The notes below the pieces were generated by a model. The model ran no database searches. It was not told the origin of the DNA and worked only from the letters and a program-made list of their open reading frames with translations. Source: Euphorbia lathyris (lineage: Eukaryota; Streptophyta; Magnoliopsida; Malpighiales; Euphorbiaceae). From it: a DNA stretch of 64,000 nt. The position numbers and the translations under genes were made by a program. This document shows positions 54,286-64,000 of this stretch, piece by piece (within the stretch, counting starts at the first letter, position 1; each line of letters opens with the position of its first letter). Location: positions 90,767,001 through 90,831,000 of the forward strand of contig NC_088913.1 of NCBI RefSeq assembly GCF_963576675.1. The letters run 5' to 3'.

Positions 54286-55894
54286 TAAGGATCATTCAGT
54301 TGAATCCTCATACTTTGATGAACTTGTGGTTAATTTGAATATGGAAATTGCTCAAAGCAACAACTCAACACTAAGATAAATGAAAGAATGTACAGACTCT
54401 GATGGCTAGCATGTCCCTGGCCAAGGGATTCAAACAAAGGTGTGTCAAGAATGGGAAAAGGCTCAAATGTGGCTAACTAAGGGCTGGTACTGTTATTTTT
54501 GTTAGTCTTGAGCAAGACTAAGGGTTCAAATTTTATTTGAAATGGCTAAGAAAAGAAACCTACTGCCCTTATCATTTTTAATGTTTGAATACATCGGTGT
54601 GGTCTCGAAATGCATAACATGGCAAGTTCTAGAATTTCAAACTAGAATTGGACAACTCTCAAAAAAATAGAACAAAGTGTAATGTTTTTGTTCTTGCATT
54701 TAGGCTCAAAAACGTTCCAAAAATTGGGGTAAATTGGTGTTGTTTCATTCAAAACGGCTGTCATGTAATGGGAAATTAATCAAGTGGTTCATATGCATGC
54801 TCAAGACAATTGTGTAATCCTGACCTTTTGAAATCGACAGCTTTACTCAAAACAAGACTTAGGGGTTTCAATACTAAGTTGGCAACCTAGTTTCAACCGA
54901 GTGCAAAACTGAGAGCTAGCATTGTTATTTCTAGGGACAAAACAAAGGGTGGACACCCCACACTAGACTCGAGCATATTTTTCGGGGTTTTTTTTTCACT
55001 CGAGGTGGACACCTCACACTAATTTAGCACATATTCCATAAAATTAAACCCAGAAAATTGCAGCAGTAAAATAAGGAAATTTCAGCAGCAGTAAATTTTC
55101 AAAACAGCCAGAAGCCCTTCAACAAATTAACCATCACACTCAGCCAATTAACCATGAAATCAAACACTTCTATAGCAAAGATCCTTCCCCCACTTTTCTC
55201 CTCACATTGTCCTCAATGTGGAATTCAAACAATCAGGGGAGAAGGGCAGCAGATAAGAGAAAAATGAAATTACAAAGAAAAGTGTGCTTACTGCGCTGTT
55301 TTGAGGAGGATTTCAGAGGAGGAGGCTGTCAACATCAATGGTGGTGCTGCCTTGGTGAGATGTGTCTGAAACGGTTGAGAACTCACCGATAGTAGGTATG
55401 ACCATCGATTCCTAGGAATTTCAGCATCAAACAGGTTTCGCCTATGTCTGTGGTGGTTTTGACGGCAAAGCAATGAAGGTGGGAGTCGAAGTGTGAAAGA
55501 GATGGAGTTAGGGCTTTAGTTTTTTTTTCTTTGAGTAAATGAGGTGAAAGAGTGAGAATTGTAAAAATAAAAATAAAGGGATAAATATCATGGTTAAATT
55601 GTGATTCAACCTCTCTTTTTATTTTTCAGCACATTAGGCTTCCCTTAGGGTCCATTTGACCCCCTTATTTCACCATTTAAGCATAGTTCTCCATTCTTTC
55701 CTTTTTTCAACACCTGAAAATTAGATTCATGACTCCATTGTAGAAGATGATGGCAGTTAAGTTAGTTATTGAAAAATAAATAAATAAATAAAACAAATAA
55801 AGGATAACTTGGGTCTTGAGCAAGACCAACTTGGGCAGCCTCCCAATAGCGCCGCTAGTTAACATCTTTGGCTAGACACTCTTGAACTCTAAAG
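53477..55894 (-). other. Long 3' region of the Athila-like element
   Basis: About 2.4 kb lies between the integrase C-terminus and the polypurine tract, where Athila elements may carry an env-like ORF. No intact ORF is visible. T-rich tracts (54060-54170), an (AT)n microsatellite (54250-54282), a C-tract (about 53562-53572) and two copies of the gtcttg-nn-caagac palindrome (54502, 55812) occur here. The words ccccacact and ggtggacacc recur near 53465 and 54950-55015. Confidence 0.7.
54250..54282. repeat. (AT)n microsatellite
   Basis: About 16 uninterrupted AT dinucleotides in the 3' region of the Athila-like element. It is a likely site of replication slippage and possible length variation. 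Confidence 0.95.
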
Positions 55895-57308
55895 CTAGTC
55901 TCCTGGGTCAAGATATTGAACTTCTCCAGAGACTCCAATTGGGAAATTCTTGTAAAATGGCTTGAGTTTGTGGCCATTTACTTTTTGCACTTTCCCATTC
56001 TCTAGACTCTTAATTTCCACAGCACCTTGAGGGTAAATCTTCATGACCATGAAAGGTCCTATCCATTTGGACTTTAATTTTCTGGAAAACAATCTCAATC
56101 GATAATGGTGTAAAAAATACCTTCTGTCCTATTCGAAATTGTTTCTGGATAATAATATCATCATGAAATTTCTTGGTTTGCAACTTATTGATTCTCGGGC
56201 TTTCGCAAGCTTCATTCTTCAACTCTTCAAGCTCATGTACTTGCAGCTTCCTAACACTTTTAATTTCGATGATCTTTTCAACAACCACATGTAATTTATC
56301 TTCCCTATGGAACTCAGAATCATATTTTGTTATTGGTTTGACAACATCTATACCACAAACAGAATGCACTTCGTTAGGAAATTTCATGGCATCATAAACA
56401 TTAAATTGAACCATTTTACCATCAAATTCCATAGTCAGTGTCCCTTTGTGAACATCTATCTTTGTCTGAGCAGTTGTTAGGAATGGTCTCCCCAACAAGA
56501 TTTCTGATGCCTTTGAGGAATGATTATCATCCTCCATGTCGATAACAAAGAAGTCAGCTGGAAAAATTAAACCATCAACCTGCACAAGAACATCTTCCAA
56601 CAAACCTTCGGGATAAACTATAAATCGATTAGCGAGTTGGATTACTACTCATGTTTCCTCTAAAGGACCAGCATTTAAAGATGAATAAATTGATTTAGGC
56701 ATGACATTAATTGACGCTCCTAAATCACACATTGCTCTTTTAATACTAGTATTTCCGATTTGGCAGGAAATAGTAAACATACCTCTGTCCCTGCACTTTT
56801 GGGGCATTTTTCCTTGTAGGACAGTAGATACATTCTCACACATTGTTATCTTTTCATATCCAACTTTCTTGGTTTTATTAGCACACAATTCTTTGAGAAA
56901 TTTTGCATATCGGGGTATTTGTTTTATATCTTTAAGCAAAGGAATATTTACCTCCACCTTGCGGAATGTCTCAAAGATATCTTTCTCCTCTTTTTCTTTC
57001 TTTGATTTGGCCAAACGACTAGGGAAAGGTGGTCTAATTACCAAAGGTGTGTCTTGATTTGTGGCTTTTTCTCCAGATGACTCACCAACTGAACCTTCTG
57101 TCTCTTTTTCTGTCACCCCCTCTTTGATTGCAGATTTCTCTGACACAGGCTGTTCTGATTCGGAAATAGACTTAGTCTTGGGCAAGACTAATGCTTTTCT
57201 ACTACAAAGTGAGATTGCACTCACATTCTGTCTCGGATTCACCTCAGTTTGTGAAGGTAACTTCCCCTGGGACTGTATTGCACTTAGAGTGGTCGTTATC
57301 TGACTCAT
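55895..57308 (-). pseudogene. Athila-like protease fused to the integrase C-terminus by internal deletion
   Basis: In the gag frame the protease motif AMCDLGASINVMP lies near 56720, followed by EILLGRPFLTTAQTKID near 56500. Shortly after KYDSEFHREDKLHVVVEK the sequence becomes LQVHELEELKNEA...KKFHDD, which is the tail of Athila integrase. After a frameshift near 56090, KLKSKWIGPFMVMKIYPQGAVEI continues to a stop at 55895. RT, RNase H and the integrase catalytic core are therefore missing and the join (about 56300) keeps the frame. A TGA near 56649 interrupts the protease. The element cannot move without help. Confidence 0.85.
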
Positions 57309-58484
57309 TTGCTTCTCTAAATTTTGTAAGGTGGCTTGAAAATTGGCATTGACCTTGCCTTATTCTTCCTGAAATTTCAGCAGATTAGACATTACAAACT
57401 GATCATTATAATTTGACAACATACCTGAATTTGGATCTGTTTGAACATGTCTATATTGTTGAGGTCTTTGCTGATATTGTTGGGTTGCATTCGGTTGAAG
57501 CACATTATTTTGCTGCTTGTAGCTGAGGTATGGATCATACTTCTGTGGGGGCTGCCCTTGATATCCAAAGACGACATTGATCTGCTCCAGTGTACCTTCG
57601 TGCACTGTGGGACATTCATCCGAGGCATGTCCGATAACTGAGCATATCCCACATGTTTTCACTTGAGCTACCTTCCCTACAAGCAAATTTTGTACAAAAG
57701 ATCTCAAAGTATTTAATTTTTCTTCAATGGAAGAAGTACCTACCTCATACGCTTTTCGTGGAGCATCTTGTTGTTTGCCAAATTGTTGGGAAGTTGCTGC
57801 CATACTTTGGATCAATTCTTTAGCAGCAGATGGTGTTTTATCAATGAGGCTTCCCCCACTTGCAGCATCTACCATTTTTCTTTCCATTCCTAACATTCTC
57901 TCATAAAAATATTGAATAAGAGAATGTTCAGTTATACCATGTTGGGGACAGCTTGCATATAACCTTTTGAACCTCTCCCAATAGTCATGGAGTGTCTCAA
58001 TATCTTTTTGCCTTATCCCACTAATATCCCTTTGAATCATTGCTGCTCGAGAAGCTGGAAAATACTTTTCTAAGAATGCTTATGCCATACCCATCCATGT
58101 TGTGATGGATCTAGATGGCAGGTTGAGAAACCAGTATTTAGCCGCATCCTGCAAAGAAAAGGGAAAAGCTCTTAATTTCACTTGTTCCTCGGTTATTCCT
58201 TGTGGACTCATACCTGAGCATACCGCGTGAAATTCTTTGAGATGATTATGTGGATTTTCACTTTCCACTCCATGAAACTTAGGCAAATAATGAATCAGTC
58301 CCGATTTAAGTTCAAAAGCCGCATTTAGGACTGGGTATGTGACGCATAAGGGCTGTTGATCAGCCTGAGGTGCATGAAGTTGTCTTAAAGTTCTGGCTGC
58401 CATCGTCTCCTCTTCAGATTGTTCACTTTCTTCACTGGAAATTTCTTCTTCCTCACTAGAACTGGAAGTTTCAGACCTGGTCAT
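57309..58484 (-). pseudogene. Athila-like gag
   Basis: The frame from ATG 58484 has an acidic Ser/Glu N-terminus, then the gag core (PKFHGVESENPHNHLKEF, LRAFPFSLQDAAKYWFLNLP), ALHDYWERFKRLYASCPQHG-like second half (ETLHDYWERF) and a zinc-knuckle-like CGICSVIGHASDECP near 57620, followed by a Gln/Tyr-rich tail. In-frame stops occur at 58080-58082 and 57360-57362. It shares its frame with the protease downstream, as in Athila gag-pol. Confidence 0.88.
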
Positions 58485-58511
58485 AAATTGCTTTAAATCA
58501 AGTTAGAATAT

Positions 58512-58529
58512 TCCCCGGCAACGGCGCCA
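58512..58529 (-). other. Primer binding site, tRNA-Asp
   Basis: The plus strand reads tccccggcaacggcgcca, identical to the site at 1064-1081. It lies five bases inside the LTR edge at 58535. Athila elements classically use tRNA-Asp, which supports the assignment together with the gag and protease motifs. Confidence 0.9.
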
Positions 58530-58534
58530 AAATT

Positions 58535-59950
58535 TGATGGGTGTCGAATCCACCAAAAATAAATATAACTTTACTTGACCGAAATATGGATTTGTAACAA
58601 GGGTAAGCAAAGGTCGAACCCAAGGGAATATTACTGACTCAAAACAATAATGACTTGATAAATAAACAAAGTAAATAAACAGGGGGTTTTGATTTGTGAG
58701 ATTTAACCAATTGAGAATTTCAAATAAAATAAAATTAGCAAGAGTAAGTATGATTTGTAAACAACGTTTTGGAGAAATCCGATCAAGGGGGTTCGCATGT
58801 AGGTAATTCACTCAGTATCGATCACAGACAGATAAAATAGACTCTTATACACTTACCAGATCGGTTTGGAGTATTCTTCCTTAATATTAAACTGGTCAAG
58901 CACGCGCGTATAACCAGTTCCTAATCAATAAATAATCCTGCCTTAGCGGTCAAGATTTAATCTATTGACAGCCTGATGAATTAGAAAAACCCGACCTTAG
59001 CCAACCGACACTCAGCGTAGACGATTCAGAAACTAAATTACTTGTTCATTTGACTCAAATAAACCTAACTAATTTTGTATTAATGTCACATGAAAGACAA
59101 TCTCAGGTTGTCAAATCTGAATCTATTCTTTCAAATACAAAACTAACTCAATTTATATTATCGATTGCTACTATGATTAGTTCATTTAGGTAAAACTCTA
59201 ACTTTACCAATTCAGCCGTATGACAATCCAATTCAAAGAACGACCTGCAGTTATCATTCGAAGATTGAATAATCAATCGAGAATAAATCCCTAAATGCAA
59301 TGAACAAATAAACGGTAGATTAATAAGAATAATTAAAGCACAACAATCTCACGATAATGAAGAAAAACCTCCTTTAGATTAACCCTTAACTGAATATAGA
59401 AGTTTAGCTACGAATAGCCATGGAAGAACACATGTTTCTGTTTCAAAAAGAGAACAAAAATGATACTGAAAAAATAAAGCCTAAAAGGAACCTCTTTCTA
59501 AGAACGTAAATCAGGCTTTTGTAAAGAAAAACCTCTCCTAAAAATTAGCTAACAAAAAGATAATTTTGTTTTAAAAATACAATCAATATCTTTTCTAATC
59601 TTTCATATCATATCTCCTAATTTCGTGCATGCTTAGTCATTCCCAACTGTCCAGGTTCATTCTTGATAGAATAAGGGAGAGTCCTGGTCAATCTGAACAT
59701 CAGCAAATTCGGAGGTCCTTAGTCTTGGGCGAGACTAACTCCATTTTCGTTTCAGCTCCTCTGAATCAGCTCCAAATTCCCTTTTAGTCCAAATTTGCTT
59801 CAATTAAGTCCAATTCTGCTCCTTTTAATCATTTGAGTCATGTGGAGGCAAATCAAACCAAAACAAGCAATAATACCCAAAATAACACCAAATTAATTAA
59901 ATAACCTAGCATTAAAGTGGACATTTGAACGTTGAATTGGACACTTATCA
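58535..59950 (-). repeat. 5' LTR of the Athila-like element
   Basis: The 1416-bp LTR runs on the plus strand from TGATGGGTGTCGAATCC to GGACACTTATCA, so its ends are inverted TGAT/ATCA. It is complete, unlike the left copy. It carries a one-mismatch copy of the palindrome ttagtcttgggcgagactaa (59719-59738). Confidence 0.92.
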
Positions 59951-59985
59951 GTGGTCAATCTTGTCTCCTTTTACACACTCGAAAA
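59951..59985. repeat. Right copy of the 35-bp direct repeat
   Basis: Identical to 52838-52872. It continues directly into the upstream part of the extra ORF (cctaagtg...), so this is the original host position and the left copy is the duplicate. Confidence 0.95.
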
Positions 59986-60199
59986 CCTAAGTGTAGGTGC
60001 GTTGTACTACTTTCTTGCCCTGTTGCTATTGTTTTCCCTTCGAAGAGGTGGCTTGAACAGCTTGAGCTTTCTTTCTCGGTAGAGTAGTTCTAGCGTGATC
60101 ACGCTGAGTAGGAGAAGTGGGTTTGTCATCGGAGCGGTTATGGGAGAGGCCAGTGCCGGAGATGTTTAAAGTAACCTTAGTCATATTTTTAGAGAAGTT
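59986..60199 (-). pseudogene. Extra ORF after copia pol, first part
   Basis: An ATG at about 60182 opens MTKVTLNISGTGLSHN and a basic, Lys/Thr/Gln-rich stretch. Two in-frame TAG codons follow before FECVKGDKIDH, which then continues at 52837 across the Athila-like insertion. This part looks disordered and basic, with no recognisable domain. Confidence 0.6.
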
Positions 60200-60670
60200 T
60201 GGGAAGATTTAGGAATATTTTGAGAGAGAAAATAGGAATGCCAGAGTTTTCTAAGCTTAAAGAGATCAAAGTGGGAATTCATCCATTATTTATAGAGGTA
60301 TTGAATCGATCTAAGACATTGCATTGTCCATTTTACCTCGAGATTCTCAATCGATAAAGATTCTGGCATTTATGACATATACGGCGCGTGTGTTTTCTAA
60401 TTATAGCGTATACGTCATCCTAGGTGGCTAGTTAATTCACGTGCTTTGCCTTAAATTTTACAACGACTCTTTACTCAGTGTTACGAATTTCAAGCGTTAA
60501 AAATTCTGAGTAGTCAGTGTTATGTAGAGGAGTAGTTCTTATGCGTAGTAGCTCAGTATATACATACATCTACTCAGTAAGCAATAACATAAATCATTCA
60601 GCATGATAATTCACTCAGCATGCATATATCACATTTTATACTTGGAATTTACTGAAGAGGATTAAACATA
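60200..60670 (-). other. Spacer between copia pol and the extra ORF
   Basis: About 470 bp without an ORF. It separates the end of RNase H from the extra ORF and could hold a splice acceptor or internal promoter for the latter, but I cannot point to a specific signal. Confidence 0.5.
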
Positions 60671-63600
60671 CCAATGGCTTCTCTCAGTATGCTGAATTGC
60701 TCATGAGCCACTGGCTTTGTGAAGATATCTGCAAGCTGCTCATCCATTGGGACATAGGTCAGCTTGATCTCACCCTTGAGTACATGGTCTCTAATGAAGT
60801 GATGTCTTATGCCGACATGCTTCATCCTGTTGTGCTAGATTGGGTTCTTTGATAGATCAATTGCACTTTTGTTGTCACATTTGACCTCAATTGTCTTTGT
60901 CTGAACGCCATAGTCTTCAAGATGTTGCTTAATCCATAGGACTTGAGCAACACAGCTTCCAGCAGCAATGTACTCAGCTTCAGTGGTTGATAAGGCTACC
61001 AATGCCTGCTTCTTGCTGAACCAGGACACAATACAGCTCCCAAGGAAGTGACATCCTCCAAAGGTGCTTTTTCGTTCAAGCTTGTCTCGTCCGTAGTCAG
61101 CATCAGTGTATCCAACGAGTGTGAAATCATGAGTGTTGGGATACCATAAACCTGCATTCACTGAGCTTTGCAAGTATCTAAGGATTCTTTTTACGGCTAT
61201 GTAATGAGATTCCTTGGGGTTAGATTGATATCTAGCACAATAACATACTAAGAACTGAATGTCAGGCCGACTAGCATTTAATTAAAGTAGAGAACCAATC
61301 ATACCTCGATATAATTTGATGTCTACTGACTTACCATTCTCGTCAGCGCATAGGGCAGTGTCAGTGCCCATAGGGGTAGATATTGGCTTGCGATTTTCAA
61401 GTTCATACTTCTTCAATATCTCCTTGGCATATTTAGCTTTACTGATGAAGATGCCATTTTTCCCTTGTTTAATTTGAAGTCCGAGGAAGAAGTTGAGTTC
61501 TCCCATCATTGACATTTCAAACTCAGTCTGCATTTGCTTGCTAAATTCCTTGCACATTGACTCGTTAATGGCACCAAAAATAATGTCATCAACATATATT
61601 TGAGCCAGCAGGGTATCTTTACCCTTCCTCTTAATGAATAAGGTTGTATCAGCTTTACCTCTGACATAATTTCTAGTCAGCAGGAAACTGGTCAGCCTCT
61701 CATACCAAGCACGTGGTGCTTGCTTGAGGCCGTACAGAGCCTTTTTGAGTTTATAAACATGGTTTGGGAACTTGGGGTCCTCAAACCCTGGAGGTTGATT
61801 AACATAAACTTCCTCGTTTATAACTCCATTAAGGAATGCACTCTTAACATCCATTTGAAATAATTTAAAGTTCATATAAGATGCATATGCACATAAAATT
61901 CTTATAGCCTATAGTCTTGCCACTGGGGCAAAGGTCTCACCGTAGTCAATACCTTATTGCTGACTGTAGCCCTGAGCTACAAGTCTTGCTTTGTTTCTGA
62001 GCACGTTCCCTTGTTCATCCAGCTTGTTGCGGAAGAACCATCTTGTTCATATGGTCTTCTGACTTCTTGGATTTGGCACTAAATCCCATACTTTATTTCT
62101 TCTGAATTGATCTAGTTCTTCTTGCATTGCACTCATCCAGAATTCATCGTGCTCAGCTTCAGCGAAGTTTTTTGGTTCCTGAACTGAGACGAAGGCTACG
62201 TTGCTGAGGTATCTCCTGAGTTGATTTCTTGTCATCAAGGTATTCTCAGCGGCATCAAGAATGGCACTCTCCGAGTGACCTCTTGGTATTCTAATCTCCT
62301 TCGGTAGAATGATGTCTTGTGCTGTTTGTGTTTCAACAATCTCTGCAGGTGTAGATTGGTCAGTGAAAGTAATTTGAGTTTCACTTTAACCTTTGGTCAA
62401 TCCTTGAGGAAATGACTCAGTGACAGTTTCTTGGTCAATGGTTGCTGAGTGTGGATCATCCTCGGTCAGCGGCTGGTATCTTCCTGCAGGGTTAGTTTCG
62501 TCGAACTCAATATGTACTGACTCTTCTAAGACTTGAGTTCGTTTATTGAAAACTCTGTATGCTTTGCTGTTTGTTGAGTAGCCTAAAAAGATAGCTTCAT
62601 CAGCTTTTGAGTCAAACTTAGCTAGGTTATCTTTGGTATTTAAGATAAAACATTTACAGCCAAAGGCACGAAAGTATCCAATGTTGGGCTTTCGTCCTTT
62701 CCAAAGTTCGTAGGGGGTTTTCTTTAATATAGGTCTAACTAAAGCCCTATTAAGAATGTAGAACGCTGTGTTAATAGCTTCTCCCTAAAAAGTACTTCGG
62801 AAGTCTATGCTCACTCAGCATTGTCCTGGCTATTTCAACCAAGGTTCTGTTTTTCCTTTCAACGACCCCATTTTGTTGAGGTGTTCTAGGAGCAGAAAAA
62901 TTATGGTCAATGCCATTGGTTTCACAGAATTCAACAAACTGTTGGTTCTTGAATTCTCCACCATTATCACTTCGGATGTGAGTCAATTTTAGGTCTTTAT
63001 CATTTTCAAGTTTTCTTACCAAATTTGAAAATTTCTCAAAGGTTTCATCCTTGCTACTCAGCAAGATGATCCAAGTGTACCGAGAAAATTCATCTACAAT
63101 GACCAAGAAAAATCTTCTTCCACCCAAACTCAGCGGTTGGACTGGACCGAAGAGATCCAAATGTAGTAACTCTAATGGACGCTTAGTTGAGATAATGTTT
63201 TTACTATGAAAATATTGTTTGATTTGTTTTCCAGCTTGGCAAGCGTGGCATACTTGATCTTTTTCAAACTTAAGTTCTGGCAATCCCTCAACCAATTGCT
63301 TTCTTGCTAATTTGGCCAGGAGGTCCATGCTTACATGACCAAGTCTCCTGTGCCATAGCCAAGAATTTTCTTCCTTTGACACTAAGTATACAGTTTTTGA
63401 AAACTTCTTTTCTAAGTTCAGCATGAAGACATTATCAATGCGAGGGGCAGTTAAAATTAACTCATTAGTTTTACCCTCGAGTATTTTACATCCAGTGTCA
63501 TCAAATATAACTTTTCTCCCATTATCACATAGTTGGGCTATGCTGAGTAAGTTATATTTGAGTCCGCTGACTAGGGAGACAGACTCAATAGTAGGATTAC

Positions 63601-63778
63601 CACCAACGGTTCCTGAACCTACTATCTTACCCTTTTTGTTGTCTCCAAAACTTACACTTTCACCTCGTTTACACACAAGTGTGATGAATTGAGTTTCATC
63701 ACCAGTCATATGCCTCGAGCATGCGCTGTCAATATACCACATCTTTGACTTCTCAGTACATCTCAGGCTTACCTGCAA
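60671..63778 (-). pseudogene. Copia pol of element 2 (protease, integrase, RT, RNase H), multiple stops
   Basis: Starting near 63778: protease WYIDSACSRHMTGD; the pre-integrase HHCC region (WHRRLGHVSM, CHACQAGKQ); integrase core with LHLDLFGP, RSDNGGEF and QQNGVVERKNR; then, after a frame change near 62785, RT with FQMDVKSAFLNG, LYGLKQAPRAWY and the YVDDIIFG active site (about 61600); and RNase H with GYTDADYGRD, STTEAEY and KCDNKSAI. Stops at several positions, for example near 62390, 62050, 61950 and 61280, inactivate it. The order integrase before RT is diagnostic for Ty1/copia, and the sequence matches the SIRE/Maximus type in its extra downstream ORF and polypurine tract. Confidence 0.9.
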
Positions 63779-64000
63779 TGTAACTACTTACCTAATTCTC
63801 AGCACATGTAAAGCATCATATTTCATTTTATGACGACATACTTGGACAGTATGTCCATTCTTTCCACAGAATTCACAGCTAACCTTCCGTTTAGGATGTC
63901 TCACTGACTGGTCAGCACCCCAGTGCTGAGCGTGCCAACACACCTTTGTGGTGTGTCCTTTCTTCCCACAGAAGTCACATTGGACATTCCGTTGAGGATT
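63779..64000 (-). pseudogene. C-terminal end of copia gag, element 2 (zinc knuckles), cut by the window edge
   Basis: On the minus strand the CDFCGKKGHTTKVCWHA and CEFCGKNGHTVQVCRHK knuckles are visible at 63968-63917 and 63881-63830. They match the second and third knuckles of element 1 at 47760-47920, so the main body of gag lies beyond 64000. Confidence 0.88.

Larger units (their letters stand above)
52873..59950 (-). mobile_element. Non-autonomous Athila-like element with a truncated 3' LTR
   Basis: 5' LTR (58535-59950), tRNA-Asp primer site, gag, protease joined to the integrase C-terminus, long 3' region, polypurine tract and the first 590 bp of a 3' LTR follow on the minus strand. RT, RNase H and the integrase core are missing. 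It interrupts the extra ORF of copia element 2. The 3' LTR lacks its final 824 bp or so and meets the 35-bp repeat directly, so this end is not a normal integration boundary. Confidence 0.9.
48219..64000 (-). mobile_element. SIRE/Maximus-like copia element 2, runs off the right edge
   Basis: The 3' LTR (48219-49508), polypurine tract, a long extra ORF, RNase H, RT, integrase, protease and gag knuckles follow in this order leftward to rightward on the minus strand. The 5' LTR is beyond 64000. It inserted into the protease region of element 1, head-on. The predicted target duplication, taact (48214-48218), would have to be found to the right of its 5' LTR. The Athila-like element at 52873-59950 is nested in its extra ORF. 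Confidence 0.9.

Overview
The window is nuclear DNA from a flowering plant, most likely a eudicot. It is a dense nest of LTR retrotransposons, small DNA transposons and tandem repeats with almost no host gene. The evidence is plant-type Ty3/gypsy (Tat/Ogre-like and Athila-like) and Ty1/copia (SIRE/Maximus-like) proteins, primer sites matching plant tRNA-Asp, tRNA-Arg and initiator tRNA-Met, GT-AG introns and AT-rich spacers. I cannot name the species. The only possible host gene is a short EF-hand gene fragment at 39.85 kb.

Layout. 1-2581: minus-strand 5' end (leader, tRNA-Asp primer site, 5' LTR) of an element running off the left edge. 2582-3604: about 0.9 kb of polypyrimidine tandem repeat. 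3605-3.96 kb: a diverged LTR fragment. From about 4.0 to 36.6 kb lies an old, heavily mutated minus-strand Tat-like element. Its pol relics are at 31.5-36.2 kb, and two plus-strand (antisense) cargo pseudogenes sit beyond its integrase: one like PF04195, split between 4.0-6.8 kb and 29.1-29.9 kb, and one unrecognised at 30.1-30.8 kb. The first cargo gene was broken by a hAT-type element (5860-6639, 8-bp target duplication), a solo LTR (6824-7494) and a complete 21.6-kb Tat/Ogre-like element (7501-29104, 5-bp target duplication gcgcg). The complete element itself holds a solo LTR (23700-25234, target duplication gtaac).

The complete Tat-like element reads on the minus strand: 5' LTR, tRNA-Arg primer site, long leader, gag-protease, RT with two RNase H domains, integrase, then a six-exon plant-mobile-domain gene on the opposite strand, a 39-bp tandem array and the 3' LTR. 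Its gag-protease polyprotein carries four gag-core-like modules, which I think is the most unusual protein feature here. Its proteins carry an in-frame UGA, a frameshift and an in-frame UAG. The LTRs differ by only about 1%, so it is young but damaged.

36.6-44.8 kb: AT-rich spacer with a solo LTR (37695-39077, target duplication aacta), the EF-hand fragment, Mutator-like foldback elements and a roughly 487-bp tandem repeat. 44847-48218: 5' LTR, gag and start of pol of a plus-strand SIRE-like copia element. It is cut at 48218 by a second member of the same family in opposite orientation (48219 to beyond 64000). The second copy carries a long extra ORF after pol, and that ORF is interrupted by a non-autonomous Athila-like element (52873-59950) whose protease is joined to the integrase C-terminus and which is flanked by a 35-bp direct repeat.

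Nothing resembles a bacterial, organellar or CRISPR system. The distinctive biology is repeated capture of antisense, intron-containing cargo genes by Tat-lineage retrotransposons, and a gag protein that has multiplied its capsid-like module.
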